From Verrucomicrobiales bacterium (GTDB lineage Bacteria; Verrucomicrobiota; Verrucomicrobiia; Verrucomicrobiales; Verrucomicrobiaceae): a DNA stretch of 5,778 bases. Positions within the stretch are counted from its first letter, which is position 1. Every line of letters begins with the position of its first letter. Below, piece after piece: positions 1-4,993 of this stretch. Under the pieces are notes generated by a model. It saw only the letters and a list, made by a program, of their open reading frames with translations. It did no database searches and was not told the DNA's origin. The stretch spans positions 1-5,778 of the forward strand of contig DMMK01000150.1 in NCBI GenBank assembly GCA_003453085.1, given 5' to 3'. Both the position numbers and the translations under genes were made by a program.

Positions 1-647
1 TCCTGATCAATGGTGAGGAAGCGGCCTTCGGCGAGGGCGGCCCCGGTGCGCCAGCCGCCATTTTCGCCTTCGCTCTGCTTGCCGCAGTGGATGGTATTGA
101 TGACGACACCTTTTTGGATGGCCTCCTTGCAGGCTTCCTGGGAATTGACGGGCCCCTGGGTGAAGGGCTCGTTGCCAGCGATGAAGACGGCCTTGTAGGT
201 CTTGCCATTTTTGTCCCAGGTGAGCTTGTCGAGCGCATCCCGGATGACGGCACCGCAGAATTCGCTGCCGCCGTTGGTGGTGAGCTTGAAGAGCTGCTCG
301 GAGACTCTGTCGAGGTCTCGGGTGAATGGCAGGACCTGGCGGATGTAGTTGGTGCCGATGCTGAGATTGTCATTGCCGTACTCGTAGAGGGCGACCTGGA
401 CGACGGGGATTTTATCCCCCTGTTTGGCGTCGTTGAATTCATTGACGATTTTCCAGAGTTGGCTTTTGGCCTGCTCGATGAGGCCGTCCATGCTGTTGCT
501 GGTATCCAGGAGGATGGCGATCTGGACGAGGGACTCATTGTCACGGAGGGCATTGTCCGAGACGGGTTCGGCTGCGGGGCTGGCGACAGCGGCGCTGGTG
601 ATGAGGGCGAGGATGGAATGACGGAGGGGGCGTAGAAGTGTTTTCAT
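1..647 (-). CDS. Exported von Willebrand factor type A (VWA) domain protein, 3' end off window
   Basis: Reading the minus strand from the ATG at 647 gives 215 residues with no stop before the window edge, so the C-terminus is missing. Residues 1-26 form a Sec-type signal peptide: basic start (MKTLLRPLRH), hydrophobic core (SILALITSAAVA), and an Ala-rich cleavage region. The VWA domain begins near residue 40. The MIDAS motif DTSNS (48-52, the DxSxS consensus) follows the strand VQIAILL, and the second metal-binding region is TTNGGSEF (123-130). After the strand KAVFIAGNEPFTQG (152-165) the usual third MIDAS Asp is replaced by Asn159, a variant I associate with a VWA subfamily in planctomycetes and verrucomicrobia. 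VWA domains bind a divalent metal and mediate protein-protein contacts, here probably in the periplasm or cell envelope. The partner and role are unknown. The start is supported by the signal peptide. No strong Shine-Dalgarno is visible. Confidence 0.85.
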   Translation of the reverse strand, partial: MKTLLRPLRHSILALITSAAVASPAAEPVSDNALRDNESLVQIAILLDTSNSMDGLIEQAKSQLWKIVNEFNDAKQGDKIPVVQVALYEYGNDNLSIGTNYIRQVLPFTRDLDRVSEQLFKLTTNGGSEFCGAVIRDALDKLTWDKNGKTYKAVFIAGNEPFTQGPVNSQEACKEAIQKGVVINTIHCGKQSEGENGGWRTGAALAEGRFLTIDQ

Positions 648-709
648 GGCAGCCCCAGTCTGCCCGCACCCATGAACGCCGTCTGTAAAGCGGGTGTAAA
701 ACGATTCGC

Positions 710-937
710 CTACACAACCGCCTGCCTCGCCTCGCCCCTTAGCTTCAGCAGACAGGAAATGCAGACGCAGTCGCCGCCGGTCTGCCAACTGATCCATTCG
801 GACTCGTCACGGCTGAGATTGACCTGGGCGCAGGGGCAGTCAGCCGCACGATTGCAGAGGCAGACAAAGGTCTCGCTGCAAAGGCTGCAGGGAACGATGT
901 CATGCTTGTCGTAATTGTGAGCTTGGCAGGATGACAT
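710..937 (-). CDS. Small cysteine-rich CWC-like protein
   Basis: This is a 75-residue protein with ten cysteines at 4, 17, 20, 26, 28, 34, 36, 57, 59 and 62. The order CxxC (17-20), CxC (26-28), CPC (34-36) and CVCISC (57-62) followed by LLKL matches the layout of the cysteine-rich CWC family, whose members are short, cytoplasmic, presumed zinc-binding and of unknown function. In this protein the family's Cys-Trp-Cys is Cys-Pro-Cys. No signal peptide is present. The start ATG at 935-937 gives the compact family size; no good Shine-Dalgarno precedes it. It lies 62 bp upstream of the VWA gene on the same strand, so the two could share a transcript, but nothing ties them functionally. The family match is by cysteine spacing from memory. 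Confidence 0.7.
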   Translation of the reverse strand: MSSCQAHNYDKHDIVPCSLCSETFVCLCNRAADCPCAQVNLSRDESEWISWQTGGDCVCISCLLKLRGEARQAVV

Positions 938-1000
938 TCTAAAGTGGAATAGATGAGATCAAGGAGTACGCGCCTGTCTATTGTGGAAGATATTTATTCA

Positions 1001-1028
1001 CTGAATGCACATCTGTGCACGCGTTCAG
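1001..1028. repeat. Imperfect palindrome in the 938-1105 intergenic gap
   Basis: CTGAA (1001-1005) and TTCAG (1024-1028) flank the perfect dyad TGCACA-TC-TGTGCA (1006-1019), with CGCG bulged on the right. It lies in the AT-rich gap between the HxlR stop and the CWC gene start. A run of six T follows on the plus strand at about 1037-1042, eight or more bases away, so it is a poor intrinsic terminator in either direction. It could be an operator for the CWC gene or part of a termination signal for the HxlR transcript. I see no gene in this gap. Confidence 0.4.
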
Positions 1029-1105
1029 ATGAAGCGTTTTTTGAGATGGGATTTTGAGCGCTGAGATTTTTTTAACTTTGGTTAGGTGGCGCTTAGAGAT
1101 TCGAT

Positions 1106-1501
1106 TTATGGAGCTTCTGCTTGAGTCTGCGTTAGCTGTTCGCGAGCCGCTGCCCATTTCAGAATCGCATCCAGCACGGGGCAAAGAGACTGGCCCCAAG
1201 GGGTCAGTGAATACTCCACTTTGGGCGGGATGACTGGATAGACAGTGCGGTGGACGATGCCATCTTTCTCAAGCTGACGGAGCTGTTGGGCTAACATCTT
1301 TTGGGTGACCGCAGGTATCTCACGCTCCAGATCAGAAAACCGCATGACCTGTCCACCAAAGAGCTGAAAGAGGATCAAAAACTTCCATCGTCCCTCCAGC
1401 ATTCGAAGGGCTTCCTCCACACCTTTAGCAGCGGTGACACGGGTCCACGGCGAGGTTTCCTCTTCAGGTGGGTTACTTACTTTTTTGTGGGTTCTTGCCA
1501 T
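1106..1501 (-). CDS. HxlR-family winged-helix transcriptional regulator
   Basis: This is a 131-residue protein, a typical length for HxlR regulators. The core runs from about 27 to 118: ALRMLEGRWKFLILFQLFGG (31-50) is the family's opening helix signature. RFSDLEREIPAVTQKMLAQQLRQLEKDGIVHR (54-85) contains the helix-turn-helix and recognition helix, and the wing is YPVIPPKVEYSLTPWG (88-103). HxlR proteins bind DNA as dimers and usually repress a divergent oxidoreductase or detoxification operon in response to reactive electrophiles, oxidants or aldehydes. The N-terminal Cys used as the redox switch in YodB/HypR-type members is absent; the only Cys is 107. Any sensing must therefore use a different route. 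The gene is divergent from the NTF2-SDR-Dabb genes, with a perfect inverted repeat between them, so it is the likely local repressor and autoregulator. The ATG at 1499-1501 has no clear Shine-Dalgarno. Confidence 0.92.
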   Translation of the reverse strand: MARTHKKVSNPPEEETSPWTRVTAAKGVEEALRMLEGRWKFLILFQLFGGQVMRFSDLEREIPAVTQKMLAQQLRQLEKDGIVHRTVYPVIPPKVEYSLTPWGQSLCPVLDAILKWAAAREQLTQTQAEAP

Positions 1502-1502
1502 T

Positions 1503-1532
1503 TTGTAAGGGTGGGTTTCATTATTCTACAAT
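1503..1532 (+). promoter_or_regulatory. Candidate promoter of the NTF2-SDR-Dabb operon
   Basis: A -35-like TTGTAA (1503-1508, four of six consensus bases) is followed after 18 bp by a good -10, TACAAT (1527-1532). Transcription would start near 1539 and give a leader of about 15-30 nt, depending on which ATG (1553 or 1568) is used. The -10 overlaps both the minus-strand -10 and the palindrome at 1529-1544, as expected for a repressed promoter. Assigned by eye from sigma-70 consensus. Confidence 0.45.
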
Positions 1533-1549
1533 CTGCTCAGATTGCCAAA
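1523..1549 (-). promoter_or_regulatory. Candidate promoter of the HxlR regulator gene
   Basis: On the minus strand TTGGCA (five of six -35 consensus bases, about 1544-1549) precedes TAGAAT (1523-1528, five of six -10 bases) with a short 15-bp spacer. The spacer contains the inverted repeat. The two divergent -10 elements share bases 1527-1528, so a single bound dimer could control both directions. Confidence 0.4.
1529..1544. promoter_or_regulatory. Probable HxlR operator (perfect inverted repeat)
   Basis: CAATCTG (1529-1535), CT, CAGATTG (1538-1544) is a perfect 7-bp inverted repeat with a 2-bp centre. It sits between the divergent start codons and overlaps the plus-strand -10 and the minus-strand spacer. 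Position, symmetry and the neighbouring dimeric repressor gene make it the best operator candidate in the window. Confidence 0.6.
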
Positions 1550-1567
1550 TTGATGTTCACCAAACCT

Positions 1568-1894
1568 ATGAAAACGTCTCCTCCTCAAGTCCTCTCGGAC
1601 TACTTCTCGGCTGCCAATGACGGCCGCATCGATGATGCCGCTGCTTGTTTCGCTTCAGATGCCCTGGTCCATGATGAAAACCATGACCGTCAAGGCATCG
1701 AAGCGATCCGCGTCTGGATTGAAGAAACGACCCAAAAATATCGGCCCCAAGTTGAGATCGACCACATTGAGTCGGTTGAAGGGGGTTTTGTCACCACAGG
1801 CACCGTGTCAGGGACGTTTCCCGGCAGCCCGATTGCTCTCAATTACACCTTTAGCATCCGCGACGGTAAAATCAGCCAACTGACCATTCAATGA
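1568..1894 (+). CDS. NTF2-like / SnoaL-like family protein
   Basis: From the ATG at 1568 the product is 108 residues. An in-frame ATG at 1553 would add five (MFTKP). I prefer 1568 because family members usually begin just before the helix PPQVLSDYFSAANDG (5-19), but 1553 cannot be excluded. The fold is a cone-shaped alpha+beta barrel: helix 1, then DDAAACFASDALVHDENH (22-39), helix IEAIRVWIEE (44-53), and strands ending SGTFPGSPIALNYTFSIRDGKISQLTIQ. The pattern resembles short SnoaL-like/NTF2 proteins found beside dehydrogenases. These may be small isomerases, cyclases, hydrolases or accessory binding proteins, and the substrate here is unknown. Its stop codon overlaps the SDR start (ATGA at 1891-1894), which indicates translational coupling and a joint role. 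It is the first gene of the unit controlled by the divergent HxlR regulator. Confidence 0.85.
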   Translation: MKTSPPQVLSDYFSAANDGRIDDAAACFASDALVHDENHDRQGIEAIRVWIEETTQKYRPQVEIDHIESVEGGFVTTGTVSGTFPGSPIALNYTFSIRDGKISQLTIQ

Positions 1895-2691
1895 AAGCCC
1901 CTACATTCAACATTGATCCCACTGAGTTCGCCGGAAAACGCGTGCTCGTCAGTGGTGGAACCAAAGGCGCAGGCGAGGCCATTGTCCGTAGACTTGCGTC
2001 AGCAGGGGCTGTTGTCATCACCTCGGCCCGCTCCGCCCCGGAAGATACGGCGCTGCCTGCTCGCTTCATCCCCGCAGATCTGGCCACGCCAGCCGGCGTT
2101 GCAGAGGTCTCACGAGTCGTGCGCGATGAGTTTGGCGGTGTGGATATTTTAATCCACAATCTCGGTGGATCCAGCGCTCCTGGAGGAGGGTTCGCTGCAT
2201 TGACGGATGAGCTGTGGCTGGACGAACTCAATCTCAATCTGCTCACGGCCGTCCGTCTGGATCGCGCACTGGTGCCGGGTATGATCGAACGCGCCAAGGG
2301 CGTGGTGATTCATATCTCTTCCATCCAAAGAACGCTCCCGCTTCCAGACTCGACCACCGCGTACGCCGCCGCTAAGGCTGCCCTCACCACTTACAGCAAA
2401 GCGCTTTCCAAAGAGCTGGGGTCCAAGGGAGTGCGCGTCACTTCCGTGTCACCGGGATGGATCTACACGACGGCAGCGGAGGCTATGGTGAAACGACTCG
2501 CGGAGAGTGGAGGCACGGATGAAGAGACTGCCCGTCAGGGAATCCTCAGCGCCCTAGGCGGCATCCCCATTGGTCGTCCATCCTGGCCTTGGGAGGTTGC
2601 AGAGCTTGTGGCCTTTTTGGCTTCAGAGCGTGCGGCTTCCATCCACGGTGCCGAATATGTCATTGATGGAGGAACCATCCCGACGCTCTAA
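1891..2691 (+). CDS. Short-chain dehydrogenase/reductase (SDR) family oxidoreductase
   Basis: This is a 266-residue classical SDR of full length. The Rossmann nucleotide-binding motif is VLVSGGTKGAGEA (18-30). Arg47 after the second strand (TSARS) suggests an NADP(H) preference. D63-L64 contacts the adenine ring, and HNLGG (89-93) is the NAG-equivalent motif. An Asn in ELNLN (112-116) is the structural catalytic residue. The catalytic set is Ser143/144 (ISSIQ), Tyr158 and Lys162 (YAAAK). SPGWIYT (187-193) is the PG motif and IHGAEYVIDGGTIPTL the C-terminus. The Ser-Tyr spacing is one residue longer than the commonest SDRs, as in the ISSIQ...STTAYAAAK subgroup. The reaction is NAD(P)-dependent carbonyl/alcohol redox on an unknown substrate. 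The ATG overlaps the NTF2 stop codon, and the Dabb lipoprotein follows 43 bp later. It is probably induced when the HxlR repressor is released. Confidence 0.93.
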   Translation: MKAPTFNIDPTEFAGKRVLVSGGTKGAGEAIVRRLASAGAVVITSARSAPEDTALPARFIPADLATPAGVAEVSRVVRDEFGGVDILIHNLGGSSAPGGGFAALTDELWLDELNLNLLTAVRLDRALVPGMIERAKGVVIHISSIQRTLPLPDSTTAYAAAKAALTTYSKALSKELGSKGVRVTSVSPGWIYTTAAEAMVKRLAESGGTDEETARQGILSALGGIPIGRPSWPWEVAELVAFLASERAASIHGAEYVIDGGTIPTL

Positions 2692-2734
2692 AGCGCAGCT
2701 TGCGACTAACAAACAATACATCCTAACCAATAAC

Positions 2735-3142
2735 ATGACGTCATTCACATCCACCCGTCTCTTCCTGCTAGCCTCCGTGCTCTCACTTCTAGCAGGCTGC
2801 ACGCATGTTCCCTCTGCTAACAAGCCCAGCGGTCATCTGCATCAGGTGGGCCTCGTTTGGCTGAAGAACGCTGGCAATCAAGAAGATCAACAAAAGGTCA
2901 TTGAGGCCATCCACGCCTTTGATCGCGAAATCCCCGAGGTCACGAACGCTGCAGTGGGCCGCACCGATGGCATAGGCGGCCCCTTTTCAGAAACTGGGTA
3001 CGACCTTTGTTTCATCCTCAGCTTCGAGGATGAAGCTGCCCGCCAACGCTACAACGTGCATCCCACCCACCAAAAAGCAGCCCAAGAAGTCTTTCTCCCC
3101 CTCTCCAAAAAACTTCTGTTTTACCGATTTGTGGGTGAATGA
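2735..3142 (+). CDS. Lipoprotein with Dabb-like (stress-responsive alpha/beta barrel) domain
   Basis: The reading frame is open upstream into the SDR gene, but the ATG at 2735 gives a clean 135-residue lipoprotein. Its signal peptide is MTSFTSTRLFLLASVLS followed by the lipobox LAGC (19-22), with Cys22 as the lipidated residue. The mature part has a short linker and one Dabb/ferredoxin-like domain (about 34-134). It opens with HLHQVGLVWLKN, followed by the helix DQQKVIEAIHAF and the loop GRTDGIGGPFSETGYDLCFILSFEDEAARQRYNVHPTHQ (75-113), whose YD...F...Y..HP.H pattern is typical. It ends FLPLSKKLLFYRFV. Dabb domains dimerise into a barrel and include stress proteins and polyketide or lignin-type cyclases or decarboxylases. 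Being membrane-anchored is less usual. It lacks a clear Shine-Dalgarno and probably shares the SDR transcript. Confidence 0.85.
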   Translation: MTSFTSTRLFLLASVLSLLAGCTHVPSANKPSGHLHQVGLVWLKNAGNQEDQQKVIEAIHAFDREIPEVTNAAVGRTDGIGGPFSETGYDLCFILSFEDEAARQRYNVHPTHQKAAQEVFLPLSKKLLFYRFVGE

Positions 3143-3148
3143 CGTGAC

Positions 3149-3185
3149 CGCTCACACTGTGCAAAGTGTGCAGTAGCGAGTTTTT
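3149..3185 (+). terminator. Probable intrinsic terminator of the NTF2-SDR-Dabb operon
   Basis: CGCTCACACT (3149-3158) pairs with AGTGTG (3165-3170) and AGCG (3175-3178). This makes a ten-pair stem with a six-base loop and a four-base bulge (CAGT), followed by AG and TTTTT (3181-3185). It starts seven bases after the Dabb stop codon. The bulge makes it imperfect, but position and T-run fit termination. Confidence 0.5.
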
Positions 3186-3216
3186 GAGCCTCAATTTTTT
3201 GGCCTTTTATTTTGTT

Positions 3217-3243
3217 ATGAAGTCGTTGAAATTAAGTGATTGA
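3217..3243 (+). promoter_or_regulatory. Possible upstream mini-ORF overlapping the next gene's TTG start
   Basis: ATG at 3217 opens an eight-codon frame (MKSLKLSD) whose TGA (3241-3243) overlaps the TTG at 3240-3242 in a TTGA arrangement. If the next gene starts at TTG 3240, this could be a coupling leader peptide. If it starts at ATG 3261, the mini-ORF is probably chance. No Shine-Dalgarno is evident for either. It is kept only as a possibility. Confidence 0.2.
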
Positions 3244-4262
3244 AGCGTTTTCTCATCCGTATGGCTCGATGTTCTCAACCTGATCGGAATTGTGTCTCAG
3301 ATCTCACTCTTGAAGTTCTATCTAAAGTCAGATCGTGTTCCTTGTGGGCAATAAGAGCTTTCATGCTATTAGAGGCTTTTATTAGCTTATTTTGCGCTTC
3401 ACTTATAGGTGCATCCCTCAGCTCAAACCCGCCTCAATGGCTCATTTATTTGATGATTGGAACGTGCATTGTTTATGCGCCAGTTCTTATCGTCAAAGTG
3501 ATCTGTCAATGGCAGTTGCCAGAGCACTTGTTTCAGAATTTAGATGCATCTTTGCGGTTGCGTTCAACAAGCTATGCACTGGCGCGGAAGGTTACGATTG
3601 ACGCATTTGTAGACCAATCGATAAAAGCCTTAAACGCGAAGACTTGTAGTCTAAACTCGCAGGTCGCTGACGTGTGTGACCAACCTGTTTTCGAGGGCTT
3701 GAAAAGCATGCTATTACCAATTGTTGATAGGCCTCAGCAGATACTGGACTGCGAAATGGCCCATTTCACTGTGGGCGTAATCGTGGATTATGCGGAACTA
3801 CAAACACTAGAATTGACAGAGCCAGTAGATGAGGATTCTTTATGGTTTCGCGAGCGAACTTTTTTCTCAATGTTTCGGGATGACCTTGGGCTTAAAAAGC
3901 AGATTTTTGAGAACGTATTTAAAATGAATGCCCCGAAGGGGGTAGCTTTGGAACTGCTACATAGCATTCAGAAAGCCAAGAACGAAAATACGTTGGATGT
4001 GAGACCTGTCAGCATGGATAATGGGCAGGTCATTCAGTTAATCTCTTCTCCTATCCCAATGGTTTGTGAGGAAAATAGCCCAATTGGGGTGATTTGGGTG
4101 TTTAGAGAGTGCGATCAAATTGTTCCCGAAGATTTGGATAATATTCTTCGAATCTTTGGACGTATCGCGGCAAATTGGCTTTCTAAATTTGATGAGTGTC
4201 ATCGAAACCGTCTCATTGCACAGAACCTGTGGCTAATGGAGAAGCAGGCAACTGAACCGTAA
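3240..4262 (+). CDS. Unassigned protein with two transmembrane helices and a GAF-like cytoplasmic domain
   Basis: I do not recognise a named family. From the TTG at 3240 the product is 340 residues; the first in-frame ATG (3261) would give 333, and neither start has a clear Shine-Dalgarno. Two hydrophobic segments at about 36-60 and 67-89 with a very short loop (SSNPPQ) form a transmembrane hairpin, leaving a large, probably cytoplasmic C-terminal part. The end of that part, PIGVIWVFRE (281-290) then PEDLDNILRIFGRIAANWL, looks like the last strand and helix of a GAF domain, so residues about 105-318 may be one divergent GAF-like sensor. There is no recognisable output domain (kinase, GGDEF or phosphatase). 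Codon use is AT-rich compared with the SDR and nitroreductase genes. It sits between an operon terminator and recombinase remnants, which suggests horizontally acquired cargo. Its 3' end is convergent with the recombinase pseudogene about 10 bp away. GAF assignment is tentative. Confidence 0.7.
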   Translation: MKRFLIRMARCSQPDRNCVSDLTLEVLSKVRSCSLWAIRAFMLLEAFISLFCASLIGASLSSNPPQWLIYLMIGTCIVYAPVLIVKVICQWQLPEHLFQNLDASLRLRSTSYALARKVTIDAFVDQSIKALNAKTCSLNSQVADVCDQPVFEGLKSMLLPIVDRPQQILDCEMAHFTVGVIVDYAELQTLELTEPVDEDSLWFRERTFFSMFRDDLGLKKQIFENVFKMNAPKGVALELLHSIQKAKNENTLDVRPVSMDNGQVIQLISSPIPMVCEENSPIGVIWVFRECDQIVPEDLDNILRIFGRIAANWLSKFDECHRNRLIAQNLWLMEKQATEP

Positions 4263-4271
4263 GGAGATATG

Positions 4272-4625
4272 GAATAGCTGCTTTCACACGTTGAACGGTA
4301 GTCATTCCTTTGGCTGATCTTGGCTGTATTTCTCACGGATTGGTCTGCTTTCAGGCGCCGCAAAATATCACGGTGTTTTGCCAAAAACTCACACCGTCTA
4401 GTGTGCTTCCCTCTGACGGCATAGCTTGTGTCCCTTCTTTCGCGCCATCTCAGCGAGCAATGCCAGCATGATAGAGGCCGCAGGGTTGCGCTTGCCATTG
4501 TCCAGTAGGGTTTCGACTCCTTGTGCATGCCAATAGAGGGAAACACCCTTTTCTTCCAAGCTCTCAACGAAGCGATGCACGATGCTATTTTTTCGGGCAA
4601 GACGGGACACTTCATGCTCAAGCAC
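4272..4625 (-). pseudogene. Serine recombinase (resolvase/invertase) remnant, 5' truncated with two frame changes
   Basis: Reading the minus strand from 4625, the first frame gives LEHEVSRLARKN, EEKGVSLYWHAQGVETLLDNGKR and NPAASIMLALLAEMAR. This is the middle to end of a serine-recombinase catalytic domain (the DEVSRLGRN arginine motif and helix E region). It then runs to KKGHKLCRQREAH and a TAG at 4398-4400. Homology continues in the next frame: CEFLAKHRDILRRLKADQS and VRNTAKIS, the linker and C-terminal helix-turn-helix. A second frame change is needed for TTVQRVKAAIPYL, ending near 4272. The N-terminal part with the nucleophilic Ser is missing; TAA lies immediately before codon 4625. The junction AEMARKKGHKL also seems to skip about 15 residues that normally separate the catalytic domain from the GRPKG-like linker. 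The protein cannot be functional. Confidence 0.8.
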
Positions 4626-4636
4626 TTTTTACACGG

Positions 4637-4653
4637 CCCCCGATCAGCGGGGG
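4637..4653. repeat. GC-rich inverted repeat at the recombinase junction
   Basis: CCCCCG (4637-4642), ATCAG, CGGGGG (4648-4653) is a perfect six-base inverted repeat. It lies between the end of the integrase remnant and the truncated start of the serine recombinase remnant, 11 bases from the point where recombinase homology begins. Five T precede it on the plus strand, so on the minus strand it would read as a GC hairpin followed by CCGTGTAAAAA. It may be a relic terminator or an element end. Confidence 0.35.
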
Positions 4654-4658
4654 AGGAT

Positions 4659-4678
4659 TTGCAACTGGTTGCAACTAA
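4659..4678. repeat. Short tandem repeat TTGCAACTGG / TTGCAACTAA
   Basis: Two adjacent 10-bp units, TTGCAACTGG (4659-4668) and TTGCAACTAA (4669-4678), share eight identical leading bases. They lie at the 3' edge of the integrase remnant and include its first-frame TAG (4675-4677). Such iterons can be recombinase arm sites, but with two copies chance or replication slippage is equally likely. Confidence 0.3.
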
Positions 4679-4938
4679 TCCGTTCTGGTGTTCGAGTCTC
4701 TTTTTGGCTCGAAGCTCCTTTCTTCGTTTCGCCAGTTCAGCCGTCCATATGGTCGTATGGGGGGCACAAGGCCCACGGCCTCCCTGTAGTCGGATGTGTT
4801 GAAGGGAAATTTGACCTCAGTCTTTTGAGCCTTGCCATTAACCATCACTTCCGCGCCCGCTTTCTTGAGCGAACGAGGCAGGCGCATACTAAAGTAAAAA
4901 GTGTTTCCGCGTCTATGCAGGTGCTCCTTGGCGGGCAT
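4675..4938 (-). pseudogene. Tyrosine recombinase (phage/island integrase) N-terminal remnant
   Basis: The ATG at 4936-4938 begins MPAKEHLHRRGNTFYFSMRLP, and NTSDYREAV follows near residues 47-55. The LxRRGNTxYFxxRLP...SLxTSDYREA pattern is the start of integrases carrying the N-terminal DUF6538-type domain. After Val55 the frame loses similarity (GLVPPIRPYGRL). The alternative frame, entered near the six-G run at 4759-4764, continues plausibly as TIWTAELAKRRKELRAKKRLE, a helix expected there, so a frameshift is likely. The first frame stops at 4675-4677. The core-binding and catalytic domains (the R-H-R-Y residues) are absent, so the enzyme is dead. It begins 54 bp downstream of the 3' end of tRNA-Ser on the same strand, the standard position of an integrase beside its attachment site. 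Confidence 0.75.
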
Positions 4939-4945
4939 GGGATCG

Positions 4946-4962
4946 AGTGATGGTGTATCACT
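4946..4962. repeat. Inverted repeat in the integrase upstream region
   Basis: AGTGAT (4946-4951), GGTGT, ATCACT (4957-4962) is a perfect six-base inverted repeat. It lies between the tRNA 3' end and the integrase start codon, eight bases from the ATG. It is placed where an integrase or excisionase operator or arm site would be. Confidence 0.3.
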
Positions 4963-4975
4963 TTGCCCATTGGAA

Positions 4976-4993
4976 AGCCTTTAAGTGAAGGCT
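4976..4993 (-). terminator. Weak hairpin directly after tRNA-Ser
   Basis: On the minus strand AGCCTT, CACTTA, AAGGCT forms a six-pair hairpin beginning at the last base of the tRNA CCA end, followed by TTCC. The T-run is poor. It may end or mark processing of the tRNA transcript. Confidence 0.3.

Larger units (their letters stand above)
4263..4992. mobile_element. Degenerate integrated element scar at tRNA-Ser
   Basis: This 730-bp stretch has no intact gene. From the tRNA leftwards it contains the integrase remnant, short repeats (4637-4678) and the serine recombinase remnant. Together with the AT-rich 2TM-GAF gene it reads as what is left of an island or prophage that entered at tRNA-Ser. 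I found no second copy of the tRNA 3' end (such as GAGGGATTCGAACCCTC) elsewhere in the window. The far attachment site is therefore either lost or outside, and the left limit of the foreign DNA is uncertain (3186-3240 is a guess). Confidence 0.55.

Noticed and set aside
87..635. Long plus-strand open frame rich in Asp, Glu and Gly
   Set aside because: It is the complement of the VWA gene. The minus-strand reading has a signal peptide and MIDAS motif, whereas this frame has low-complexity acidic composition typical of antisense GC-rich codons.
978..1199. Minus-strand frame of 73 codons overlapping the HxlR 3' end
   Set aside because: It overlaps the conserved HxlR C-terminus in another frame and runs into AT-rich non-coding DNA; no family features.
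1301..1567. 5' extension of the NTF2-like gene into the HxlR gene
   Set aside because: The extension is antisense to the HxlR coding sequence and adds non-family sequence; the promoter and operator at 1503-1544 lie downstream of it.
1872..2297. Minus-strand frame of 141 codons inside the SDR gene
   Set aside because: Ser/Ala/Pro/Arg-rich shadow of the well-supported SDR, with no recognisable motif.
4199..4621. Minus-strand 140-codon frame as an independent gene
   Set aside because: Only its central part resembles a protein (recombinase linker and HTH). The rest is out-of-frame recombinase or antisense to the 2TM-GAF gene, so it is one frame of the pseudogene.
4637..4678. CRISPR-like or iteron array
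   Set aside because: Only two adjacent 10-bp units and one dyad; no repeated spacers or regular array anywhere in the window.
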